Assembly (NCBI GenBank): GCA_002118135.1
Contig: BDIU01000174.1
Coordinates: 1-64,000 of the forward strand
DNA from: Trebouxia sp. TZW2008
Lineage: Eukaryota; Chlorophyta; Trebouxiophyceae; Trebouxiales; Trebouxiaceae
Length of the DNA stretch: 64,000 nt
Direction: 5' to 3'
Shown here: positions 30,651 to 40,111 of the stretch, piece by piece
Position numbering within the stretch: the stretch's first letter is position 1
Layout: every line of letters starts with the position of its first letter
Position numbers and translations under genes: made by a program
The notes under the pieces: model-generated
Database searches by the model: none
Seen by the model: only the letters and a program-made list of their open reading frames with translations
What the model was told of the DNA's origin: nothing

Positions 30651-33600
30651 CTATTTTTGATGATGACGAGACATCTGCTGAAAGACCATGGCATTGATTT
30701 CAGCTGAACTAATGTCCTTGATCTCCTCCACATCACCATCAGCTGAACCACTGCCACGATGGGATACCATCTCTCCCTTTCTTGGCCTTACCAATGGCCT
30801 GTTCAGCTCCCCTCTTGGTTTCGGAGCCTCATGTACAAGCTGAGTCCTTGTTGTTGCAAGCTCAGGAAATTCAGCTGAACCACTTTCAGGATGTGATGTC
30901 CTTTCAGTCTGTACACTTTCAGGCTGTGTCCTTACTGACAGCCTGTTCAGCTCCCCCCTTGGTTTCACAGTCTTTGACGGTTGTACAAGCTGGGTTCTGG
31001 ACTTGGGAAGCTCAGGGAAATCAGCAAATCTTGAAGCATCCCCTGGACCCCAGTCGGGCGGCCACGGGGTGTTTCCAAACTGCTTTGCATCTTGCTTTCT
31101 CCTGCATTGCCAACTGCTTGTGAGCTTCAACAGACCCCTAATTTCCAATGTGCTGCAGGGCAATCTTCAGGGATGGTACAGGCCGAGCACATGCAGTCAT
31201 CTGTCATGTCACACAGGGCATTCATGCTGACATGACAAAGAGCATGCTTACTTGGTGCGCACGTATTGCCAGCCTCCAAAAAGCAGCATGCCCAGTACAA
31301 GCAGAGGCCGAGACATTGCATCCCATGGAGTCATCTGTCATGTCGCACAGGGCATTCATGCTGACATGACAAAGAGCATGCTTACTTGGTGCGCACGTAT
31401 TGCCAGCCTCCAAAAAGTAGCATGCCAGGTACCAACAGAGGCCAAGACATTGCATTACTTGGAGTCACCTGTCATGTCACACAAGACATTCATGCTTGCC
31501 TGACAAAGAGCATGCTTACTCTGTGTGCACATACTGCCAGCCTCCAAGTAACAGCATGCCAAGTATCAACAAAGGCCAGGACATTGCATTTACATGGCGT
31601 TGTCTGTGCTACTACACAAGACATGGGATTCAGAACCATGCTTACTTGGTGCGCACATATTGCCAGCCTCCAACCAGCAGCATGCCAAGTATCAACAGAG
31701 GCCCAGACATTGTATTACATGCAGTCATCTGTCATTTCACACAAGGCACTCATGCTTACTGTTTTATCATGCTAACACATGCGCACACACTGCCAGCCTC
31801 AACTGGTAGCATGCCAGGTATCAGCAGAGGCCAAGATAGGACTTAGGACACGCATACACCTGGTCTTTGTGATAGAATGTTCTCTCTCTTGGGATGATAA
31901 GGTTCACTTTGAAGGCACTTATTGCCAGCCTCCAACTAGCAGCATGCCCAGCATCAACAGAGGCCAAGACATCGCATTGCATGCAATCACCTGGCATGTC
32001 ATACAGGGCAGTCATGCTTACTGTTTTGTCGTGCTAACACCCAACCTGTGCAGTTATACTGCCAGCCTCCAACTAGCAGCATGCTCAGTATCAACAGAGC
32101 CGAGACATTGCATTACTTGGGAATCATCTGTCAAACCAAACAAGACATGGGAGAATGATCACGCTTACTTAGTGCGCACATATTGCCAGCCTCCAACCAG
32201 CAGCATGCCCAGTATCAACAGAGGCCGCGACATGGTGTGCAAGGGGTACTTGTCAATCTCCCTGAAGGGCAGTTTGGACTCAAACACTCCTACTATTCCC
32301 CCTGCCAGACTGACTGCCACCAAAGCGCCCTGGGCTGAAGTCAGCGGCGGGTCAGCTTGAGCCACAAACTGCACATTGCACAAACAAAGTTGCGGACAAG
32401 GGAAATTCATCACTGCTTGGGAAACGGGTATTTTTTTGCAAGATTGAGATGTGAATGGAGGATGTTGTGAATTTGCTTGCAGGCAGCAGTTCAAAAGAAG
32501 TTTATCCACAAGGTCGAAATGTTTTGCAAAAGGTTGTGATCGAATGCTTTTCACAGCAGTATGGGTCCTAGATGGCCTTGCTGCCCCAGTATTGGGCTGC
32601 CTGCCCTCATTTGCTGTAAGCTAAGTTGAAGACAAAATGACATTGGAGCTCATGAACTTTTGCCTTCAAAAGATCAATTGAATGCAGCCTCACTGTTTTT
32701 ATGAACAAAGGCTATGCATATGCGTGGAAAACCTACAGCATCAAGCATATAGTCAGACATGCCTCCGCTGCTTACCATGTCGCCTGGGTCAAAGACTGAC
32801 GCAATGTTGGCATAGCTATGGGCTGAAATCATCTTTGGAGCTCTGCGCATGCTGCTGCCTGTGGTGTTGAAAATGGCAATTCCTGTCTCTGTGGCCAACA
32901 TCAAGTACCCCCTTGCATGGGTCAGTTGCACAGCTGCTGCACTTGGTGCTAATGTCAATGGCACTCTAGAGACCACCTACAATGCAGTGAACACATGTTG
33001 ATGGTGCCTGAGGTATTGAAACCTGCGATTCCTGGTGCTGTGCCCAACATCAAGTGACCCCTTACATGGTCAATTGCACGACTTCTCCGCTTGGCGGTGA
33101 TGTCAATGGCACTCTAGACACCACTTACAATACAACAGCATGCTGCCATTGCTGTTGATCTGGCAAGTGTTAAACAGCATCTGGCTTGGATCAACTGCAC
33201 AGGTCCATTAGTTGGAGCTAATGTCATGGGTACTCTAGGAGTCACCTGCAGTGCAGTGAGCCCTTAAGATTGCTGCCTGTGGTGTTGGAAACAGCAATTC
33301 CTGTTGCTGTGGCCAACATGAGGTACCCCCTAGCATTAGCATGGCGCTCATGTCAACGGCCCTCTAGACACCACCTGCATTGCAGTGAACACATGTTGCT
33401 GCTGCCTTTGTTGTTGAAGACAATTGTTCCTGTTGCTGTGGCTGACATCAAAGAAGCCATAGCATGAGGCAGCTGCACAGAGTGCTCTGAAGAAGACAGT
33501 GTCAGCGGCGTTCTAAAAGCCACCTGCAATGCACAGAGCACACAAATAGATGACTCATGCCAGCTGCTGACTCAGCGAGTACCTTTAGTCAGGGCTCATA

Positions 33601-36501
33601 AGCCAGGTGTGTAGCAGCCTTTCTGATGTTACTCGATCAGGGGATGAGCACTAGTGCTTGTGAACCCATGTCAAAGGCACCTAACCCCCACCAAGATGTT
33701 AAGCATGTATTTTCTGCTTGATGAGGTGCTCACTGTACGAAACATTTTGTCATGCATGGTCAGCCTTGAACATTCAAAGCGTCTTGAAAGCCTAAAATCC
33801 CAAGATCAACCTGCCATCAACGCCAGCCAGCAGCCTAACCTGATTTTGATCGCAGGGCTAGCTCTGACCCATACCTTAGCCTCCCTGGTGCCTGGGTCAG
33901 GCACTTGAAGAAGAATTAACTCCAAGTCGGCAGTGACAGCATATGCTCTCTGCTGCAGGTACTCATCAAAGGCTGCTGCTGCAATGATTGAGCCATTGAG
34001 ACCCTTGAGGTCCCGGGTTCGAATTCTGAGCTGGGCACCGCTCACATGGGCAGAAGCCAGGTTTTGACTTGTGAGGAATGTGATGGAGCTTCCTATGATG
34101 CGCAGTGCTGTGATGGGTTGCGCGCTGATGCCTGCAGCGTATATTGTACCTGTGCCACACAAGAAATGCAGTTGATTGCAGCATTCTGCTATGCACCAAA
34201 ATCCCTGCATGACAATGTGAACAGCCTGCATGTTGTGTCATGAGTCATCTGCATACTTTCTCGTGACGCGAAGAGCTGTGATGGTTATCCGATGCCTGCA
34301 GCATTCAGTGCGCCTGCATCAAACAAGAAAAGAATCACATCAGCCTGCGGCATCACTGTGATACATAACAAGAAACGCCTCATGCTGGTCGCTGTCTGCC
34401 TGCAAGTCTTGTCCAACGTGTCTTGACACAACTGTGAAGTTCTCTGACCTTGATGCCACCATGCTGCAATTTTCACAGTCACAGGCTTCACACCCATTCA
34501 TGCAATACAGGAGCATCCTGTCCACGCATGACTGGCATCACTTTCAGCCAACAGTATTTGAAACTTTACTATGCAAAACAAAGGAATGTTCAAGGATGAT
34601 GTGTACAACTGCACCAACGACAGTTCTGCAACACAGTGATACCCACCGTTGTCCCGATAAAGAGCCAACTGGCCATCTGTGAAAGCAGCCACTGCGTGGC
34701 GTGCTATTCCTGCCCTTAGCAAGCCCACATGTTTTACTGACGGACCAGGCAAGCCCCTTGGCTGTGACAAAAGCCCATTCTGGGAGCCATCTCTAGATTG
34801 CGCATCACACTGTGAGTCCGTACGCTGTGCCTGCCTGTTGCTCTGATCAGCAGCATCAACAGAGTGTTGCGCATCTTCTTGCTGCGCCCTACTTCTGCTT
34901 CTGTCATCTGTAGACAGGCCCTGCCCTGTCATGTAATGTGACGCTGTCCTGCTGTCATCATCATTGCCAGGGTTGCACTCTCCTGAGCCCATGCTGTCTG
35001 AGTGTGTGTGGGATGCTTGCAGCTGGGGTGGGGTGAACAAGGGGTCAGGGGGTTGCAGCAGCTGCACATCAACTTTTTCAAGCTGCTGTTGTAGGTGAGC
35101 ATGCCTGCATAGCAATAAACAATCATGACACATTACAACGGAAATGCACTCGGGACTAAGAATGCAATCACACATGACATTTGATGCGCATGGAAGTCTG
35201 AGCATCTTGATGCAGAGGTGTTTGGCATCTCATGTAACCTATGAACAAGGTCAGAGCAGCTCTAGATACGATTACATGCGCTGATGATGAATCAATTTGG
35301 CTTATACAGGTCAATTCACAGGACATGCCAGTTCACGCCATGTGACAGTATAAATAAATGGCGCGGGTGTGGAAAGTTCATGAACACAGGCTCACGCATG
35401 AGGCAAAGCTGTCAAACCTGTTCGACAGCTGCAACTGCATCACCAGGGATTGTCCATTTTCAAGGCCAGCAACCAAGGTGGCCTTGTCGTGAGTGCGAAT
35501 GGACGTGACCATAGCTTGAACAGAACTACCTGCAGTGAGCACAAGCAAAGTACAGCAGAGCCACAGACAAGATACACATAAAATCCAATGATTAGGACAT
35601 AGTGATCAACGACAACCAGCATTTGCATGCTTGCCAGTGAGGTTCAGGACTCTGCTAGGTGTATACTACCAAGGAAATGTCAAAGCGAGCTACTATAAAG
35701 CATTTCAGCAGGCAGTCTGCAGCATGCCACAGATGCATTGCATTGTATTCATTCAGAGGGCTCTCAGCAGCTAAAATTCTTGCAGACATCCCCAGGATGC
35801 AGCAGCAGCGCTGTGGAAGGCCTTCACAGTGGATCAGCGTGCTTGTTTGACTTGCCAGCAGCATGTTCCATTGCAATCTGGCCCCTGGTGTTGAATCCAT
35901 ACAGACTTCCTGCCTGATCTCCCAAGATAAGAAATTGATTCTGCAGTCCGCCAGGAGGGAAAGTGATGACAGCCATGGCTGTGACTGTGTCATCTGCCTT
36001 GATGGCGCTGAGCATCGAAAAGTCATCCGCCCAGTTCGTCACACGTTGGGCCAGCGCTCTGCTGAAAGCATGAGGCTCGTGTTTTGCTATACTGCTGGAT
36101 GCAACTGCAGTGAGCAGCGAGCGATTTGCTTGTGTTTGGCGGTGATTTGAGACAGGCCTGTGGCAGGCACGTCGAATACCTTGGGCGAGCTGCCGCGGGG
36201 TATCAGCTTGCTGCGCCTTCGGACTGAGAGTGTCCGCCTTATCAGCATCGAAAGCAGCGTACGCTTTGGACTCCGTATCTTTGTATTCATGCTTGACGTC
36301 CGCACTGCCAGGTCGTTCAAGGGTCGAAAGTAAAGCACTGAAATGCTCAGCAGTCTCTGTTGCTTGCTTCAACTGCAGCTGAAGCAGCTTGAATGCTGCT
36401 GTGAGATGAGCTATGTCGGCAGCCGAATTCTCGTGCGTTTGGGCGCTATACGGCGCAGGGAACGCGAGGAAGACGGTGATCAACAGCGCAACCACGCGCA
36501 T
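30651..36501 (-). CDS. NERD1-like FG-GAP repeat membrane protein, 817 aa
   Basis: Exons 36501-35856, 35529-35418, 35104-34643, 34463-34357, 34149-33875, 32976-32776, 32368-32169 and 31101-30651; phases agree and the total is divisible by three. The first exon has a signal peptide (MRVVALLITVFLAFPAP). Landmarks shared with the plant NERD1/FG-GAP family are FPPGGLQNQFLILGDQAG, RTRDLKGLNGSI, VGVFESKLPF, one C-terminal membrane segment (PLLILGMLLVGGWQYV) and a cytosolic WGPGDASRF. The topology is a large luminal beta-propeller-like domain anchored in the secretory pathway; plant members act in the Golgi in cell-wall and growth control. Intron 1 uses a GC donor (G|GCAAGT). The tail repeats an 'EFPEL...RTQLV...KPRGELNR' unit twice. 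The boundaries of exon 4 are the least certain. Confidence 0.7.
31247..32110 (-). repeat. seven tandem copies of the transmembrane exon end (NERD1-like exon 7)
   Basis: Copies of the last ~70 nt of exon 32368-32169, spaced about 130 bp, lie downstream in intron 7. Plus-strand starts are near 31247, 31381, 31515, 31640, 31768, 31905 and 32040. The four farthest from the exon (31247-31712) keep an open frame for the membrane segment (for example PLLVLGMLLFGGWQYV) and a GTAAGC donor. The three nearest the exon carry a stop or frame changes. Some have an upstream AG in phase. Whether any is spliced is unknown. Confidence 0.8.
33020..33535 (-). repeat. four tandem copies of the start of NERD1-like exon 6
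   Basis: Decayed copies of the acceptor plus first ~110 nt of exon 32976-32776, located upstream in intron 5 near 33139-33020, 33250-33170, 33377-33270 and 33532-33400. Shared words are 'gtctagagtgccattgacat' and 'gccacagcaacaggaattgc'. The copy farthest upstream is still open (VAFRTPLTLSSSEHSVQL); others contain stops or deletions. Confidence 0.8.
34262..34330 (-). repeat. decayed copy of the start of NERD1-like exon 5
   Basis: Minus strand 'gcactgaatgctgcaggcatcgg' followed by 'aaccatcacagctcttcgcgt' copies the beginning of exon 34149-33875 (AAGISAQPITALR) but carries a stop and gaps. It is an acceptor-side junction copy lying upstream of its exon. Confidence 0.65.
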
Positions 36502-36874
36502 ACGACACCTTTCGCCGCGACAGCTCTAGAGCGCTTTTCTACCTGATCCGCGATGATCCGCGCGTTGGAAAGGTGCAAAGACGCTGTGAAAGAAACGCAG
36601 AGAGCCATATGCGAAGCTTCCTGCAAGCAAGCGCGCTGTTACGCCGTAAATCACAAAATACGGAATCACTACAGTGAAGCCACGAGCCAGCAATGGTGCA
36701 ACTACACAAGAGGTTGAACGAACCGGAAGCAGGCCCTCTCAGAGCGTGCATCACCGCTAGTGAAGTTGCTCCAAGGTCGCTCGTGTTCGCAAGCTCGGAT
36801 TCAAGGCGCTTGTTTCCGCGAACTGCCTTCAGATTTGCACCCAGCTTCATACGGTTACGACAGTAGTTTAGTAG
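36502..36874. promoter_or_regulatory. divergent promoter of NERD1-like and RAB5 genes
   Basis: 373 bp separate the two start codons, which point away from each other. Both encode secretory/endosomal proteins, so co-regulation is possible. No obvious TATA box was seen. The strip is GC-richer than the introns. Confidence 0.5.
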
Positions 36875-38619
36875 ATGATGGGGGACTCCGGTGGACTGCA
36901 GCAAGCTAAGCTGGTGCTTCTTGGAGACATGGGAGCTGGCAAGTCCAGTCTCGTGCTCCGTTTCGTGAAAGGACAGTTTTTCGACTATCAAGTGAGTCAG
37001 TAGGGCAGATTTGCAAAGCCTTTGCTATATGTCAGCCTTTGCTATATGTCAGCCTGTTCTGTTGGACATTGCAGCCTCTGCGCAGACAGCTGCACGACGC
37101 TTCTGCGTTTTGTGACTGTAGGAATCGACAATTGGAGCAGCCTTTCTAACCAAGACCATGCCTGAACAAAATGTGAAGTTTGAGATATGGTGAGGCCACC
37201 TTTGGTCCTGAAATGTAGAGCATGTCATCTGAAATGCTGAAACGCCCTGCTTACTGCATGTTGCAGTGCCACGACTGCTGTGTCCTTAGTCTTCTGCAAG
37301 CACTTGTCTTCCCTCGCAACTGTATATCTCCAGGCCGTGAATCAGCAGCATAGCCATGCTGACGTTTTTTGCTTGTCTCTCAGGGACACAGCAGGTCAAG
37401 AGAGGTATCACAGCTTGGCTCCTATGTACTACAGGTATGTTTCGGCCTACACACAGACACAACGTCATAAGCCCAGCCAGTGAGGTGTTGATGTCTTGCA
37501 ACACTCAAAAAGACAACACATATTCACAGGCCCAGCAAATGTCAAATTCCTGTCTTCTTATGTGTCACAAAATTCACAATGTTGTCACCTGCCCCAGCAA
37601 ATGCTGTCTTCCTGACTTCTGATGTGTCACAACTTGTCCAACAAAACTTGTACCTTGCATTCTGCAGAGGCGCTGCAGCAGCTGTGATTGTGTTTGACAT
37701 CACAAGCAAGGACAGCTTCGCCAAGGCAAAGAGCTGGATCAAGGAGTTGCAGCGACAGGTACAGTCAGATGTCTTGTCGCTTGTGTAGCGTGTGCACAGC
37801 CAGATATCTTGGCTCTTGTTCAGTACATGCACAGTCACATATCTTGGCTCTTGTCCAGTACATGCACAGTCACATATCTTGGCTCTTGTCCAGTACATGC
37901 ATAGTCAGATGTCTTGGCTCCTGTTCAGCAAATTCAGATATGTGATGTAACCTTTGCATAAGGATATGCATTCTGCAATCAGGTCAGCACAAGATGTACA
38001 GCTTCTGCAACAGGCAATGCTGCATCTGTGCTGTGGGGCATGTATATCCACCTGTCTGTGTATCACGCAAGGTCTGCCAGCTTTCGACATGGCCTTTCCA
38101 TTGCTGAAGGCTTTCTGCAGGCAATAATGCCGTAATCAGGCGCCCTCCTTGATCCAGGTGCATTACAGCTCTGTCTTTAGCTAAATATATTTCTTTTCTA
38201 GCATTTTGAAGGAGGTCGTCCATTAGCATGGAATGCAGCATTGCGGTATGCCAAAAACGGTCACGCAGCATCACTATGTCACTGCTTACACCTCGAGGGC
38301 AAGCACAGCCATCACAGCGGTGACAAGTCTGACTGCCATGCAGGGCAACCCAAACATGATCATGGCTTTGGCTGGTAACAAGGCTGACTTGGCAGAAGCA
38401 CGCGCCGTCACAAAAGAAGAGGCACAGACATACGCTGATGAAAACAGCCTCACTTTCTGGGAAACTTCAGCCAAGGCCAACATGAATGTGACAGACGTCT
38501 TCCAGGACATTGCTGAGCGCTTGCCAAAGGCAGCATCCGCCACACCTCAGCAAGCACAAAGCAACATTCAGTTGAATGCACAGCCAGACCGTCCAAAGAA
38601 GGCTGGTTGCTGTGGATGA
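36875..38619 (+). CDS. RAB5: Rab5/RABF-type small GTPase, 200 aa
   Basis: Exons 36875-36991, 37122-37189, 37384-37434, 37668-37758 and 38344-38619, all in phase. Every G-box is present: P-loop GDMGAGKS, Thr in STIGAAF, DTAGQER, NKAD and ETSAK. The [20 protein letters not shown] stretch is typical of Rab5 and plant ARA7/RHA1 proteins. It ends AGCCG, a CCX-type double-cysteine signal for geranylgeranylation (unlike the N-myristoylated ARA6 type). Rab5 governs early endosome fusion and vacuolar transport. An alternative start two codons later is equivalent (MM at the start). It is divergent from the NERD1-like gene. The introns hold tandem copies of the exon 4 donor region. Confidence 0.93.
37759..37945 (+). 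repeat. donor-region tandem repeat in RAB5 intron 4
   Basis: The start of the intron after exon 4 ('caggtacagtcagatgtctt') is followed by about four more units of ~35 bp ('cagtacatgcacagtcacat', 'atcttggctcttgtc'). Each looks like a copy of the splice donor and its first intron bases. It fits the window-wide pattern of donor-side duplication downstream of exons. Confidence 0.7.
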
Positions 38620-38687
38620 GTCTGCAGCTGTGATTGCTGCTTCAGGGGTCTAGAATCAAAGGTCCCCCTGATGTGATTGCTGCGTTA

Positions 38688-38775
38688 GGGATGCCAAGAA
38701 AGAAAAAGCAAAGTCTATGCTGTTGTTGGCTGTCGTCATGGGAGCCTCTGTCAGTAGCAGCAGCCCGGGATTGAG
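38688..38775 (+). repeat. hairpin-bearing dispersed element, copy 3
   Basis: 'ggatgccaagaaagaaaaag', 'gtcgtcatgggagcctctg' and 'agcagcagcccggg' follow the same order as copies 1 and 2. The stem is less perfect here (GCCTCT opposite AGCAGC). Located just after the RAB5 stop codon, possibly in its 3' UTR. Confidence 0.55.
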
Positions 38776-39126
38776 GGGTGCGTGAGTGTGTGTTGGCAAT
38801 GGCTGCGTCACAGCTGCCTTGTCGCAGACTGGAATAACATTGTGTACAATAGATCAAGTCTTTGTTTGGCAGGGCACGCTTTGCTGTTGGCCGCACCAGC
38901 CCACAATTGCAGTTTCTTGTCCCATCTTCTTCTCATTTTGGTTGTGTCAATCACACTTTGGTTCTGTCAATCGATTGCACAACTTTCACAGGCAGAACTT
39001 CAAGAGTGTCAGTCTATATTGGAATCTGAATTGCACTATGTGACCATGTCTTGCACACAACGGCCTAAGGCTTGTAATGTTGCTTCAGTTGCCATGGGAC
39101 TGCTTTGCTGAGTAAATTGTGTGCCT

Positions 39127-39504
39127 TCATTGTGATGGCTTCCAGCATAACATGTACGCCCTCAAACTTGCAATCATCACCTGATGATTTTGTTTGAGCC
39201 AAGCTGAGACAAATTCTGCATATGAGAAGCAGAATGCTTCGGCAGATTGACCTGTTTTGAGCTGTGATTGTACTATTTTTGCCATAAATCGAAACTGCTG
39301 GTGCCCCAACTGTACATGTATCGACACAACACTAGGAATCAAATTAATTTGACCAGGTCGGTAAACTGGCAGCTCTGGCTTGCGACAGCAGGGGCAATAC
39401 GCATCCTGAAGAGCATCACATATTTCTGTATAGGTCTGAGAGACAGGCCTTGTTGACCCGCAACTTATGAAAGTGCTAGAATCAGTGCTACTAGTATTCA
39501 GCAT
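39127..39504 (-). CDS. uncharacterised single-exon ORF, 125 aa
   Basis: ATG at 39504, open to the stop at 39127. It contains AYCPCCRKPELP, a possible metal-binding CxxC-like knuckle, and a plausible globular C-terminal part (RFMAKIVQSQLKTG). It lies between the convergent 3' ends of RAB5 and TPPII. No family recognised. It could be a small gene or a chance frame. Confidence 0.35.
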   Translation of the reverse strand: MLNTSSTDSSTFISCGSTRPVSQTYTEICDALQDAYCPCCRKPELPVYRPGQINLIPSVVSIHVQLGHQQFRFMAKIVQSQLKTGQSAEAFCFSYAEFVSAWLKQNHQVMIASLRAYMLCWKPSQ

Positions 39505-39739
39505 TGTCACGTTTCTATCTGCATATTGCAGTGAGGCTGATCATTGCCTAATGACCGATTGCAGACTTTGCTGTCAATGACATTTCTTGCGTCACTGACA
39601 TCCTGAATGTTGCATCATACATGTCCATGACAGCATCCATGACGCGACCCTGTCAACCTACAAACCCCATTCTGCTGCACATTGTCATGAGATCATGCAT
39701 TGAATGAAGTGTTTCCACACCAGAGCGCAGCCATTCATT

Positions 39740-40110
39740 GTTTGCAAACAAAACAGTGGGAACTGCTTGAGGAAAAGTGTTGTCATGCATGTCAGCTCAT
39801 GACGCTGCCAGTGACTTTGCTAAAACAATGGAAACTGCTTGTGAAGAGCAGCTTGATGCGTGACAGCTCGTGCTGAGGCCAGTGACATCAGCTGGACTCA
39901 AAACAGTGAAAATTGCTTGGGGAGAAGCGGCTTGATGCATGACAGCTCAAGATGCTGCCAGTGACTTTGGTTGCACTCAAAACAGTGGGAACTGCTTGGG
40001 GAAAAGCAGCTTGATGCGTGACAGCTCATGCTCTCAAAACAATAGAAACTGCTTGGGAAGAGCAGCTTGATGCGTGGCAGCTCGTGCTGTTGCCAGTGAC
40101 ATCAGCTGGA
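39740..40110 (-). repeat. about six tandem copies of the TPPII C-terminal coding end
   Basis: The block reading [17 protein letters not shown] on the minus strand at 40190-40112 is repeated downstream as decayed units of ~65-75 bp ('cagtgggaactgcttgggga', 'aagcagcttgatgcgtgac', 'agctca'). They lie beyond the stop codon, so only the first is translated. Same behaviour as the NERD1-like 3' end. Confidence 0.85.
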
Positions 40111-40111
40111 C

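Noticed and set aside
34000..34035. tRNA T-arm-like sequence (ggttcgaattc)
   Set aside because: Lies in a conserved coding exon of the NERD1-like gene; no acceptor stem or anticodon arm at tRNA spacing.
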